Below are positions 8,683-17,127 of a DNA stretch of 64,000 nucleotides, in pieces. The position numbers and the translations under genes are program-made. Where the stretch lies: assembly GCA_036262835.1 (NCBI GenBank), contig DATAID010000092.1, positions 1 to 64,000 of the forward strand, given 5' to 3'. The notes beneath the pieces are model-generated. The model worked only from the letters and a program-made list of their open reading frames with translations, was not told the origin of the DNA and did not search any database. Each line of letters starts with the position of its first letter. The first letter of the stretch is position 1. The DNA is from RBG-16-66-20 sp036262835 (GTDB lineage Bacteria > Pseudomonadota > Gammaproteobacteria > Burkholderiales > SG8-39).

Positions 8683-9665
8683 GCGGTCTTCTTCTTCCCG
8701 GAAAAGCGCATGGTAAACGCATCCCAGGCCTCGGGATTGACGAGGTGGCGCGGCCGCTCGCCGGCGAGCATGCGCAGCGTGTCCTCGGCCGCAAGCACGC
8801 TCACGCGCCCGCGCGATTCGACGGTCATCCCGGCCAGGTGCGGCGTGAGCACGGCGTTCTCGAGCGCAAGCAGCGGGTGGCCGGGCTCGAGGCGGTAGTG
8901 CTCATAGACGTCCAGCATCGCGCCGCCGATGCGCTTTTCGCGCAGCGCGTCGATGAGCGCGCTCTCGTCGATCACCGCGCCGCGCCCGGCGTTGATGAGC
9001 CAAGCCGTCTTCTTCATGCGGGCGATTCTTTTCGCTTCGAACAGGTGGTAGGTCTCCGGCGAGAGCGGGCAGGTGACGATGATCGCATCGGAGCGCTCGA
9101 CAAGGTCGTCGAGTTCGGCGGGCTCCGCGTTCGGATCGGCCCTGTCCATGCGCCGGCGATTGCCGAGCACCTTCATGCCGAAGCCGTTGCGGCAAATGTG
9201 CGCGATGCGCTTGCCGATCTCGCCCACGCCCACGAGACCGACGGTCAGGCCGGTGATCTCGTGCGATTTGGCGCCGAGCAGGCGCACTTCATCCCAGGGT
9301 GTTGCCTTCAGTCTTGAATGAATTTCAACCAGGCTTCGAGCAAGGACCAGCAAAGCCATGACGCAGTATTCGGCGACGCTCTGGGCGTTGCCCCCCGGCA
9401 GGTTGGCGATGAGGATGCCGCGCTCGCTCGCCGGCGCGCGCGGAACGAGGTCCGTGCCGGTGCCGTGGATCGTCACCGCGCGGACCTTGGGCGCCGCCTC
9501 GAAGACATCATCCGGCAGGCGGCTGCGCGTGATGATCGCGTCGGCCTCGACCGCCGCGCGCCGGATGCCGTCGAAGGACGCTTCCTGGCAGTAGAGCAGC
9601 TCGGCCTTCGCGCGCAGCAGCGCTTCGCCCGAGGGGTCGATCGAATCGACGAGCAGGACGCGCAT
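8679..9665 (-). CDS. D-isomer-specific 2-hydroxyacid dehydrogenase
   Basis: This 328-residue NAD(P)-dependent dehydrogenase interconverts a 2-oxoacid and a D-2-hydroxyacid. It has the Rossmann motif VGLVGVGEIGKRIAHIC, the catalytic Arg in LINAGRGAVIDESAL, Glu in MLDVYEHYRLEPGHPL, and His in LTPHLAGMT, so the active-site triad is complete. Start ATG 9665 lies two bases after the TAG of the AidB-like acyl-CoA dehydrogenase. The stop overlaps the next gene by 4 bases. By context it supplies or removes a 2-oxoacid for the citrate-synthase-like enzyme. Glyoxylate reductase or phosphoglycerate dehydrogenase activity cannot be excluded. Confidence 0.9.
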   Translation of the reverse strand: MRVLLVDSIDPSGEALLRAKAELLYCQEASFDGIRRAAVEADAIITRSRLPDDVFEAAPKVRAVTIHGTGTDLVPRAPASERGILIANLPGGNAQSVAEYCVMALLVLARSLVEIHSRLKATPWDEVRLLGAKSHEITGLTVGLVGVGEIGKRIAHICRNGFGMKVLGNRRRMDRADPNAEPAELDDLVERSDAIIVTCPLSPETYHLFEAKRIARMKKTAWLINAGRGAVIDESALIDALREKRIGGAMLDVYEHYRLEPGHPLLALENAVLTPHLAGMTVESRGRVSVLAAEDTLRMLAGERPRHLVNPEAWDAFTMRFSGKKKTA

Positions 9666-9667
9666 CT

Positions 9668-11404
9668 CTAGGCGAGCTTGGCGAGGATCCTGTCCGCGGA
9701 CTCCGGCGCGACCGCGGTTTCCGGCAGGAGCGCGTCGGCGAGCTCGGCCTCGTTGGCGGGCGCAAGGCGCCGCAGTGGATCGCGCGGCGCGAGCCGGTGC
9801 ATATAGGCGAGAAATGCGATGAGAAGCCGCCGGGCATCGCCGCGCTGGCCCAGGCTGGCGCCTTCCTCCGCAAGCAGCGCGGCGGCGCAGGCATAGTAGA
9901 GACCGGTCGCGGCCTGGCGGGCGTGGCCATCGCTTTTCATGCTGGCCGCCTCGTGCGCGAATTCGGCCGCCTTGTCGAGCGAGGCGGCGAGCCGGCCGGC
10001 GAGCAGGCGCGGCGCGGCGGCGATTTTTGCGTTCAGCACCGGCAGCAGCGCCTCCAGGCAATGCTCGCGGCGGATGGCGCGCAGGACGTCGAGCGCCACG
10101 ACGTTGGAGGTGCCCTCCCAGATCGAGCCCAGGTGCGCGTCGCGCACGAGCCGGGGGTCGGACCACTCCTCGGTATAGCCGACGCCGCCGCGCACTTCCA
10201 TCGCGTCGCCCGTCACGCGCCTGGCGTCGCGGCAGGCGCGGAACTTGATGAGCGGCGTGAGCAGCCTCACCCGTTTCCGGGAATCTTCATCGCCCTGGTC
10301 TGCCCGCTGCAATTCGGAAGAAATGAAGAACAGGACAGAACGCGCCGCCTCCGTGGGCAGCATCAGCTTGAGCAGCTGCCGGCGCATGAGCGGAAGGTTC
10401 TCCAGCCGCTCGCCGAACGCCTCGCGGTTGCGCGCGACGAAGAGCGCCTCGGTGAGCGCGCGGCGCATCATGCCGGCGGCGCGCATGCCGTTGGAGAGGC
10501 GCGACATGTTGATCATGTCGGCCATCTGCTTGAAGCCCTGCTGCGGGTCGCCGACCAGGAACGCGCTCGCGCCTTCGAGCGTGATCTCGCCGCTCGGCAT
10601 GTCGCGCGTGCCGAGCTTGTCCTTCAGCCGCACGATGCGGTAGCGGTTGGGCGAGCCGTCGGGAAGCGCGCGCGGCAGGAGGAAAAGGGAAAGGCCGGCG
10701 GTGCCTTGCGGCGCGCCCTCGGGCCGCGCGAGCACGAGCGCGAGTCCCGCGTCCGCGTTCGAGCAGAACCACTTGTCGCCGTAGAGCTTCCACTCGCTGC
10801 CCTGCCTTACCGCTTTTGTGGAAACGCGGCCGACATCCGAGCCGGCGCGCTGCTCGGTCATGAACATCGCGCCCTGCACGAGGCTGTCCATGTCCTGGGA
10901 GGTGAGGCCCGGCAGATAGCGCGCCACGAGCGCCGGATCGGCGAACTTCCGGATCGTGCGCGTGAGCGAATCGGTCATCGACAGCGGGCAGCAGACGCCG
11001 AATTCGGCCTGCACGAAAAGATAGGAGAGCGCGTACTTGGCGATCGGCGGCAGCGGCTCGGGCCAGCCGAGCACCCCGCCGCGGTGCGACATGGCCGCGA
11101 GGCCGTAGGTGCCGAAGGCTTTTTCTTCGAGTGCCTTGTAGGCCTTGCTCTTTTCTATCGAACCGCCTTTCAGCTCCGGCGGGTGCTTGTCCGCTTCCAG
11201 CGCGAGCTCATCGAGCTCCGTCCCGGCAAGCGCGCCCAGGGCGTCCATGTGCGGCATGAGGTGGACGAAGAGCTTGCGCTCGAGATGCAGCTCGAGCAAC
11301 CCCCGGAAGGAGGGATCGGCGTGAAAGAGGTTGAGGCCGCGCGAGTCGGGCACGCCCTCGGGCGCGCGCGTGCCCGTCGCGCTGCTCCGCGGAAGCGCCG
11401 CCAC
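9668..11404 (-). CDS. AidB-like acyl-CoA dehydrogenase, 578 aa
   Basis: A long acyl-CoA dehydrogenase of AidB-like build. The N-terminal extension LNLFHADPSFRGLLELHL precedes the common core: AMFMTEQRAGSDVGRVST, then GDKWFCSNADAGLALVLARP, then GVGYTEEWSDPRLVRDAH. The catalytic-Glu motif is SIWEGTSNVVALDVLRAI, followed by a C-terminal helical extension of ~120 residues. E. coli AidB binds DNA and has weak isovaleryl-CoA activity. Here the operon context favours catabolism. GTG 11404 overlaps the TAG of the upstream Bug gene by one base (TAGTG). Far-upstream in-frame starts would run through the Bug gene and are not credible. Confidence 0.87.
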   Translation of the reverse strand: MAALPRSSATGTRAPEGVPDSRGLNLFHADPSFRGLLELHLERKLFVHLMPHMDALGALAGTELDELALEADKHPPELKGGSIEKSKAYKALEEKAFGTYGLAAMSHRGGVLGWPEPLPPIAKYALSYLFVQAEFGVCCPLSMTDSLTRTIRKFADPALVARYLPGLTSQDMDSLVQGAMFMTEQRAGSDVGRVSTKAVRQGSEWKLYGDKWFCSNADAGLALVLARPEGAPQGTAGLSLFLLPRALPDGSPNRYRIVRLKDKLGTRDMPSGEITLEGASAFLVGDPQQGFKQMADMINMSRLSNGMRAAGMMRRALTEALFVARNREAFGERLENLPLMRRQLLKLMLPTEAARSVLFFISSELQRADQGDEDSRKRVRLLTPLIKFRACRDARRVTGDAMEVRGGVGYTEEWSDPRLVRDAHLGSIWEGTSNVVALDVLRAIRREHCLEALLPVLNAKIAAAPRLLAGRLAASLDKAAEFAHEAASMKSDGHARQAATGLYYACAAALLAEEGASLGQRGDARRLLIAFLAYMHRLAPRDPLRRLAPANEAELADALLPETAVAPESADRILAKLA

Positions 11405-12372
11405 TAGTCGATGCGGGCGCCGGAGGCCCGCACCACCTTGCCCCATCGCGCGAGGTCGGATTTCAGCACCGCCGCGAATTCCTCCGGCGTGCTGGTCCAG
11501 ATGTCGAGCGACTGCGCGCGGATACGCTCGCGCATGTCGGGCGAGCGCAGGCCGGCGACGAGCGCCGCATTGAGCTTGGCGATGATCGGGCGGGGCGTTT
11601 TCGCCGGCGCCATGATTCCGAACCAGAGATCCGAGCCGGCCTGCTCGAATCCCTTGATCCCGGATTCCGCGAGCGTCGGCAGCTCCGGCATGTAGGGCGT
11701 GCGCTTCGCGCTCGCCACTGCGATGCCGCGCACGCGCCCGGCGCGGATCTGCGGGCCGGAGACGTTGAGGATGTCGAACATGAAGGTGAGGTTGCCGGCC
11801 ATCACATCGGTGAGCGCAGCGGCGCTGCCCTTATAGGGGACATGCTGCATCGGCGCGCCGGTGAGCGTCTTGAGCAGCTCGCCGAAGAGGTGGTTGGAGG
11901 AGCCGTTGCCCGCCGAGCCGAAGGTCGCGCCGCCCGGATGGGACTTCGCATAGGCGACGAGCTCGGCGCCGTTGTGGATGGGCAGCTTCGGGTTCACCAC
12001 GAGGACGTTCACATACGAGATCGCCAGCGTGATCGGCGCGAAGTCGCGGACCGGGTCATAGGCGAGGTTCTTGTACAGGTGCGGATTGATCGCATGGCTG
12101 CCGGTGGTCGAGAGGCCGATCGTGTAGCCGTCGGGCGCGCTCTTCGCGAGCGCCTCCATGCCGATCGCCGCGCCGGCGCCGGCGCGGTTCTCGACCACGA
12201 CCGGCTGGCCCACGAGCTCCGCGAGCTTTTGCGCCGCGGCGCGCGAGAAGGTGTCGGTGGGTCCGCCCGGCGGGAAGGGCACGATCCATTTGACGGGCTT
12301 GGACGGGTAAGGCTGCGCAAGCGAGGCCCCCGATAGGGCCAGGAAGAAAACAAAACCAAGAACTTTGTTCAA
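11404..12372 (-). CDS. Bug/TctC-family substrate-binding protein
   Basis: This is a 322-residue periplasmic binding protein with signal peptide MNKVLGFVFFLALSGASLAQ. The family motifs follow: PYPSKPVKWIVPFPPGGPTDTFSR, VVVENRAGAGAAIGMEALAKS, ATFGSAGNGSSNHLFGELLK and QHVPYKGSAAALTDVMAGNLTFMFD. The start is TTG 12372, chosen because it gives a TTGA overlap with the SDR stop and the right signal-peptide length; GTG 12384 is an alternative. It lies between the SDR and the AidB-like dehydrogenase. It is the second Bug protein of this operon, so two ligands or two forms of one ligand may be taken up. No TctA/B genes accompany it. Confidence 0.9.
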   Translation of the reverse strand: MNKVLGFVFFLALSGASLAQPYPSKPVKWIVPFPPGGPTDTFSRAAAQKLAELVGQPVVVENRAGAGAAIGMEALAKSAPDGYTIGLSTTGSHAINPHLYKNLAYDPVRDFAPITLAISYVNVLVVNPKLPIHNGAELVAYAKSHPGGATFGSAGNGSSNHLFGELLKTLTGAPMQHVPYKGSAAALTDVMAGNLTFMFDILNVSGPQIRAGRVRGIAVASAKRTPYMPELPTLAESGIKGFEQAGSDLWFGIMAPAKTPRPIIAKLNAALVAGLRSPDMRERIRAQSLDIWTSTPEEFAAVLKSDLARWGKVVRASGARID

Positions 12373-13274
12373 AAGGGATCCCACGAAAAGACATCCTGCG
12401 AGCGATCGAGCTTGTAGAAATGCGCCGAGAGCGCGGGAATCGCGTGCTCGGCGATGGTCTCCGGCGTCCAGCCCTCGGCGCGCGCCACCGACCGGAGCGG
12501 CCGGTTCTGCGACATGAGGAAGAGCTCGTTCGCGCGCACCGCGAAGATCTGGCCCGTGACCTCCTGCGCGGCGTCGCTCGCGAGATAGACGGCGAGCGGC
12601 GCGATCTTGGCGGTCTCCATCTTCTTGATCTTTTCCAGCCGCGCCTGCTGATCCGGGGTGTCCGCGGGAATCGTTCCGATCATGCGGCTCCAGGCGAAAG
12701 GCGAGATGCAGTTGGACGTCACCTTGTACTTCGCCATGTCGAGCGCCATGGATTTCGACAGTCCCACGATGCCGAGCTTCGCCGCGGCGTAGTTCGCCTG
12801 GCCGAAGTTGCCCACCAGGCCCGAGGTCGAGGTCATGTTGATGTAGCGCCCGGAGTTCTGGCTCTTGAAGTAGGGGGCCGCGGCGCGCGCGACGTAGAAG
12901 CTGCCGTTCAGGTGCACGTCGATCACGGCCTTCCATTCCTCGACCGACATATTGAAGAAGAACCGGTCGCGCAGGATGCCGGCGTTATTGACGACGACGT
13001 CGATCTTTCCGAACGCGTCGATCGCCGTCTTGATGATCCGGTTGGCGGCCTCCCACTCCGCAACGCTGTCCGTGCTGGCGACGGCTTGACCGCCTTTCGC
13101 CTTGATCTCGTCGACGACTTTCTGCGCCGGCCCCGCGCTCTTGCCTTCGCCGGACACCGAAGCGCCGAGGTCGTTGACGACCACCTTGGCGCCTTTCGAT
13201 GCCATGGCGAGCGCGAAATCCCGGCCGATGCCGCCGCCGGCGCCTGTGACGACGACCACTTTGTCTTTGAGCAT
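12369..13274 (-). CDS. SDR family oxidoreductase (3-hydroxyacyl-CoA dehydrogenase-like)
   Basis: This 301-residue short-chain dehydrogenase has the cofactor motif VVVTGAGGGIGRDFALAMASKG, VVNNAGILRD, the catalytic Ser in INMTSTSGLVGNFGQ and Tyr/Lys in NYAAAKLGIVGLSKS. The N-terminus MLKDKVVVVTGAGGGIGRDF and NDLGASVSGEG resemble the dehydrogenase unit of the multifunctional beta-oxidation enzyme (HSD17B4/FabG-like), so oxidation of a 3-hydroxyacyl-CoA is likely. ATG 13274 has a GGAG box 5 bases upstream. It is the first gene of the minus-strand run and starts only 24 bases from the divergent MFS gene. Confidence 0.9.
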   Translation of the reverse strand: MLKDKVVVVTGAGGGIGRDFALAMASKGAKVVVNDLGASVSGEGKSAGPAQKVVDEIKAKGGQAVASTDSVAEWEAANRIIKTAIDAFGKIDVVVNNAGILRDRFFFNMSVEEWKAVIDVHLNGSFYVARAAAPYFKSQNSGRYINMTSTSGLVGNFGQANYAAAKLGIVGLSKSMALDMAKYKVTSNCISPFAWSRMIGTIPADTPDQQARLEKIKKMETAKIAPLAVYLASDAAQEVTGQIFAVRANELFLMSQNRPLRSVARAEGWTPETIAEHAIPALSAHFYKLDRSQDVFSWDPF

Positions 13275-13282
13275 GGTGCTCC

Positions 13283-13289
13283 GATAATA
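13283..13289. promoter_or_regulatory. Symmetric -10-like element between divergent SDR and MFS genes
   Basis: The 24-base gap between the two start codons holds GATAATA. Read forward, GATAAT is a 5/6 match to the sigma70 -10 box. Read backward, TATTAT is also 5/6. No -35 box is evident for either direction. If used, both transcripts would start only a few bases before their start codons. This is a weak call. Confidence 0.35.
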
Positions 13290-13298
13290 CCTTCCAGC

Positions 13299-14606
13299 AT
13301 GGTTTCCTGGGCCTCGCGACTGCCGTTCTTCTACGGCTGGGTGATCGTCGGACTCGCCTTCGTGACCATGGCGGTCAGCGTGACCGCGCGCACGGCGTTC
13401 TCGCTGCTGCTGCCGCCGCTCATCGACGAATTCGGCTGGCACCGGGGCCTTGCCGCCGGCGCGTTCTCTTTCGGCTTCATGGTGTCGGCGTTCCTCGGCC
13501 CGATCGCGGGCCGGGTGATGGACCGTTACGGCCCGCGCCTGGTGATCGAGACGGGCGTGGTTCTCCTGTCGGCCGGCCTCTTCCTTGCGCCTTTGATCAG
13601 GGAGCCCTGGCACCTCTATGCGACGCTCGGCGTGCTGGTGGGCGCGGGCGCCAACTTCATGAGCTTTACCGCGCAATCGCTCTTCCTGCCGCACTGGTTC
13701 GTGAGGCGCCGGGGCCTGGCGATCAGCATCGCCTTCTCGGGCGTCGGCGTCGGCGCGATCGTGCTCCTGCCCTGGCTCCAGAAGATCATCGTGCAAGAGG
13801 GCTGGCGCGCCTCGTGCTGGACCCTGGGATTGCTGGTGGTGTTCGTGCTCGGCCCCCTGAACCTGCTCGTACGGCATAAGCCCGCGGATCTCGGCCTCAT
13901 GCCTGACGGAGAACCTGCGCACGATGCGGGCGCGGCGGCGAAGGGCCGATCGAACGTGGTCGACCGGGAGTGGGCGGCGGTGGACTGGACACTACGCCGC
14001 GCGCTGCGCACGGCGCGCTTCTGGTGGATCGCGGTGGGCTATTTCACCGCGCTTCACGCCTGGTATGCGGTGCAGATCCACCAGACGAAGTACCTGACCG
14101 AGATCGGCTTCAGCCCGATGGTGGCCGGCTGGGCCCTCGGCGTGGTCAGCGTGGTCGGCATCCCGGGCCAGATCGGCTTCGGCGCGCTGTCCGATCGCAT
14201 CGGCCGCGAGTGGATCTGGACGGTCGGCTGCCTCGGCTTTGCGATCTGCTACCTGGCCCTGATCGGCCTCGAGCACAGCCACTCGACGGCGCTGCTCTAT
14301 GTCATGGTGGTCTCGCAGGGCTTGCTCGGCTATGCGATGACTTCGGTCATGGCGCCGATCGCGGCAGAAATCTTCGAGGGCCCGCACTATGGCGCGATCT
14401 TCGGCGTTTTCACGATCGCGCTCATGGGCGGCGGGGCCTTCGGCCCGTGGCTGACGGGCGTGATCCACGATGCGACGGGGAGCTACCGCCTCGCGTTCGT
14501 CCTGGCGATTGCGTGTTGCGTGGTATCCGCGATCGCGATCTGGATCGCGGCGCCCCGCAAGGTGAGGCTTGTTTACGGTCGAGTGGCGAAAACCTATTCC
14601 CGGTAG
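13299..14606 (+). CDS. MFS transporter
   Basis: A 435-residue major facilitator with about 12 hydrophobic segments split by a central hydrophilic loop (around residues 200-230, DGEPAHDAGAAAKGRSN). The signature between the second and third helices reads GRVMDRYGPRLVIETG, a GxxxDRxGxR loop, with a second copy GALSDRIGREWIW in the C-terminal half. The first helix starts RLPFFYGWVIVGLAFVTMAV, typical of oxalate/formate-antiporter-like and monocarboxylate MFS members. It is likely to be an inner-membrane carboxylate carrier serving one of the adjacent catabolic units. It overlaps the convergent aldolase gene by 13 bases. Confidence 0.88.
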   Translation: MVSWASRLPFFYGWVIVGLAFVTMAVSVTARTAFSLLLPPLIDEFGWHRGLAAGAFSFGFMVSAFLGPIAGRVMDRYGPRLVIETGVVLLSAGLFLAPLIREPWHLYATLGVLVGAGANFMSFTAQSLFLPHWFVRRRGLAISIAFSGVGVGAIVLLPWLQKIIVQEGWRASCWTLGLLVVFVLGPLNLLVRHKPADLGLMPDGEPAHDAGAAAKGRSNVVDREWAAVDWTLRRALRTARFWWIAVGYFTALHAWYAVQIHQTKYLTEIGFSPMVAGWALGVVSVVGIPGQIGFGALSDRIGREWIWTVGCLGFAICYLALIGLEHSHSTALLYVMVVSQGLLGYAMTSVMAPIAAEIFEGPHYGAIFGVFTIALMGGGAFGPWLTGVIHDATGSYRLAFVLAIACCVVSAIAIWIAAPRKVRLVYGRVAKTYSR

Positions 14607-15364
14607 GACGGATCCCGGCGATCGAGCATCCGCAACAGGGCCGGCCACTCCAGTTCAGTGATCTTTCTGCGCTGACCCGGCATGTAGCGCTCGTTGGTGA
14701 GGCGCACGACTTCCGCGGACGGGTGGTTCAGCTCGGTGTGGCAGCCCATCGCCATGATCTGCGCCTGGCAGGCTTTCTCCAGCCAATGCATGGTAACGAA
14801 GGCTTCGCACACCGTGCGGCCCGCGGTGATCAGGCCGTGGTTGCGCAGGATCATCGCGTAGCCGTCGCCGAGGTCGCGCACGAGGCGCTTCTGCTCGTCG
14901 AGGTCGATCGCGACGCTCTCGTAGTCGTGGTAGCCGAGCTTGCCGAAAAACATCGCGTTCTGCGTGAGCGGCAGAAGGCCGCACTTCAGCGCCGACACCG
15001 CCATGCCCGCGGGCGAGTGCGTGTGGATCACGCAATCGACGTCGTGGCGCGCCCGGTGGACCGCGCTGTGGATCACGAAGCCGGCCTGGTTGATGCCAAG
15101 GCCGGTGCCCGAGTCGAGCACGACGTTGCCGTCAAAGTCGATCTTGACGAGGCTCGAGGCGGTGACTTCCTCATAGGCGTAGCCGTAGGGATTGATGAGG
15201 AAGTGGCCTTCCTCGCCCGGCACGCGCCCCGAGATGTGGTTGTAGACCAGGTCGTTCATGCCGTGCAGCGCGACCAGCCGGTAGCAGGCGGCGACATCGA
15301 CGCGCATCGCCCACTCCGCGGCGCTGACTCGGCCTTTGATTTTTGCCTGGGAAAGATCTGTCAT
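14594..15364 (-). CDS. Class II aldolase/adducin family protein
   Basis: This 256-residue protein of the zinc class II aldolase (AraD/FucA) fold keeps the metal-binding His pairs in CVIHTHSPAGMAVSAL and the third His in MILRNHGLITAG. MNDLVYNHISGRVPGEEGHFLINPYGY at the N-terminus and the NQAGFVIHSAVHRAR strand fit the family. These enzymes cleave or decarboxylate hydroxy-oxo compounds, but many adducin-like members have no known substrate. The ATG at 15364 has a strong GGAGG ribosome site. The gene is divergent from etfB. A close relative by the same motifs lies at 47651-48424. Confidence 0.88.
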   Translation of the reverse strand: MTDLSQAKIKGRVSAAEWAMRVDVAACYRLVALHGMNDLVYNHISGRVPGEEGHFLINPYGYAYEEVTASSLVKIDFDGNVVLDSGTGLGINQAGFVIHSAVHRARHDVDCVIHTHSPAGMAVSALKCGLLPLTQNAMFFGKLGYHDYESVAIDLDEQKRLVRDLGDGYAMILRNHGLITAGRTVCEAFVTMHWLEKACQAQIMAMGCHTELNHPSAEVVRLTNERYMPGQRRKITELEWPALLRMLDRRDPSYRE

Positions 15365-15404
15365 GGCGGCCCTCCGGGAGCAAAGGGATTGTCGCACGCC
15401 GCGC

Positions 15405-15410
15405 TATAAT
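15405..15410 (+). promoter_or_regulatory. -10 box (TATAAT) upstream of etfB
   Basis: A perfect TATAAT sits 33 bases before the etfB start, in the 78-base divergent gap. It would start transcription near 15417 with a ~26-base leader. No good -35 hexamer is found at 16-18 bases; TTGTCG at 15389 is too close. Confidence 0.55.
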
Positions 15411-15442
15411 CCGGCCGCCTTCCACTCTTTGATTTCTCTCCC

Positions 15443-16192
15443 ATGAAAGTGCTGGTTGCCGTCAAGCGCGTCATCGACTTCAACGTCAAGGTGCGGGTCA
15501 AGCCCGACGGCACCGGCGTCGAGACCGCCAACGTCAAGATGTCGATGAATCCGTTCGACGAGATAGCGGTCGAGGAGGCGGTGCGGCTGAAAGAGGCCGG
15601 CGTCGCGACCGAGATCGTCGCGGTGTCCTGCGGCGTGCAGGCCTGCCAGGAGACCCTGCGCACCGCGCTCGCGATCGGCGCTGACAAGGCGATCCTCGTG
15701 GAAGCCGCGGGCGAGTTGCAGCCGCTTGCCGTGGCGAAGCTCCTGAAGGCCGTTGTGGACAGGGAAAAACCCGGCCTCATCATTCTCGGCAAACAGGCCA
15801 TCGACGACGACTCGAATCAGACGGGTCAGATGCTGGCGGCGCTGCTGGGCTGGTCGCAGGCGACCTTTGCTTCGAAGATCGTCCTGGATAAGGAAAACGC
15901 CAAAGTTACGCGAGAGGTCGACGGCGGGCTGGAAACCATCGGTATCAAGCTCCCTGCGGTCGTGACGACCGACCTGCGGCTGAACGAGCCGCGCTACGTC
16001 ACGCTGCCGAACATCATGAAGGCGAAGAAAAAGCCGCTCGAGACGCTCAAGCCCGAGGCGCTCGGGGTCGACGTTGCTCCCAGGCTGGCGACCTTGAAGG
16101 TGGTGGAGCCCCCGAAGCGCAAGGCGGGCGTCAAGGTGGCCGACGCGAAGCTGCTCATCGAGAAGCTGCGCAACGAAGCGAAGGTGATCTGA
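15443..16192 (+). CDS. etfB: Electron transfer flavoprotein subunit beta
   Basis: This 249-residue ETF beta subunit forms with EtfA the FAD/AMP heterodimer that takes electrons from acyl-CoA dehydrogenases. It begins MKVLVAVKRVIDFNVKVRVKPDG and shows NPFDEIAVEEAVRLKE, the nucleotide-binding LIILGKQAIDDDSNQTGQMLAALLGW (the ETF-beta signature) and VTREVDGGLETI. Full-length. EtfA begins at the last base of the stop (TGATG), so the two subunits are translationally coupled. The acyl-CoA dehydrogenase gene after etfA and the ETF:ubiquinone oxidoreductase 2 kb away complete the route to the respiratory chain. Confidence 0.97.
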   Translation: MKVLVAVKRVIDFNVKVRVKPDGTGVETANVKMSMNPFDEIAVEEAVRLKEAGVATEIVAVSCGVQACQETLRTALAIGADKAILVEAAGELQPLAVAKLLKAVVDREKPGLIILGKQAIDDDSNQTGQMLAALLGWSQATFASKIVLDKENAKVTREVDGGLETIGIKLPAVVTTDLRLNEPRYVTLPNIMKAKKKPLETLKPEALGVDVAPRLATLKVVEPPKRKAGVKVADAKLLIEKLRNEAKVI

Positions 16193-17127
16193 TGGCCAGC
16201 CTCGTCATCGCCGAGCACGATAACGGCGCGCTGAAAGCGGCCACGCGCAACGCGGTAGGCGCCGCGCAGAAGATCGGCGGCGACATCCATGTTCTGGTAG
16301 CCGGCCACAACGCGGAGGCCGCCGCCAAGGCCGCGGCGCAGGTGGCCGGCGTCACCAAGGTTCTTCTCGCCGACGCCCCGCACCTGGGCGAATTCCTCGC
16401 CGAGAATGTCGCCGCGCTCGTCGTCTCGATGGCGAAGAGCTACTCGCACCTCCTTGCGCCTTCGACCTCGAACGGCAAGAACGTCGCGCCGAGAGTCGCC
16501 GCGCTGCTCGATGTCCAGCAGATCTCCGACATCATCGCGGTGGAATCGCCCGACACCTTCGTGCGGCCGATCTACGCCGGCAACGCGCTTGCCACGGTGC
16601 AGTCGAAGGATGCGATCAAGGTCATCACCGTCAGGACGACGGGCTTCGATGCAGCCGCGCCTTCGGGCGGCAGTGCCTCGATCGAAAAAGTATCCGCGCC
16701 CGGCGATACGGGCCTGTCCTCGTTCGTCGGCCGGGAAGTCTCGAAATCGGAGAGGCCGGAGCTGACCGCCGCCAAGATCATCGTCTCGGGCGGGCGAGGC
16801 ATGGGCTCGGGCGAGAACTTCAAGCTCCTCGAGCCGCTTGCCGACAGGCTGAACGCCGCGATGGGCGCTTCGCGCGCCGCTGTCGACGCCGGTTTCGTGC
16901 CGAACGACTGGCAGGTGGGGCAGACCGGCAAGATCGTGGCGCCGGACCTCTATGTCGCGGTGGGCATCTCGGGCGCGATCCAGCACCTCGCCGGCATGAA
17001 GGACAGCCGGGTGATCGTGGCGATCAACAAGGACGAGGAGGCGCCGATCTTCCAGGTCGCGGACTACGGGATCGTGGGCGACCTCTTCAAGGTGGTTCCC
17101 GAGCTCGTCGAAGAACTCAAGAAATGA
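16192..17127 (+). CDS. etfA: Electron transfer flavoprotein subunit alpha
   Basis: This 311-residue ETF alpha subunit carries the FAD. The FAD-binding C-terminal domain shows IVSGGRGMGSGENFKLLEPLADRL, VDAGFVPNDWQVGQTGKIVAPDLYVAVGISGAIQHLAGMKDSRVIVAINKD and PIFQVADYGIVGDLF, all strongly conserved in EtfA. The N-terminal domain begins MASLVIAEHDNGALKAATRNAVGAA. It is encoded directly after etfB (TGATG overlap) and overlaps the following acyl-CoA dehydrogenase by 4 bases (ATGA). Confidence 0.97.
   Translation: MASLVIAEHDNGALKAATRNAVGAAQKIGGDIHVLVAGHNAEAAAKAAAQVAGVTKVLLADAPHLGEFLAENVAALVVSMAKSYSHLLAPSTSNGKNVAPRVAALLDVQQISDIIAVESPDTFVRPIYAGNALATVQSKDAIKVITVRTTGFDAAAPSGGSASIEKVSAPGDTGLSSFVGREVSKSERPELTAAKIIVSGGRGMGSGENFKLLEPLADRLNAAMGASRAAVDAGFVPNDWQVGQTGKIVAPDLYVAVGISGAIQHLAGMKDSRVIVAINKDEEAPIFQVADYGIVGDLFKVVPELVEELKK

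Noticed and set aside
5874..12372. A complete tripartite tricarboxylate transporter (TctABC)
   Set aside because: Only TctC/Bug proteins are present. No small 4-helix TctB or large 12-helix TctA gene is encoded anywhere in the window.
11404..12936. Extended version of the second Bug protein, 510 residues, reading back through the SDR gene
   Set aside because: The extra N-terminus is out-of-frame SDR sequence. The signal peptide at 12372 marks the real start.
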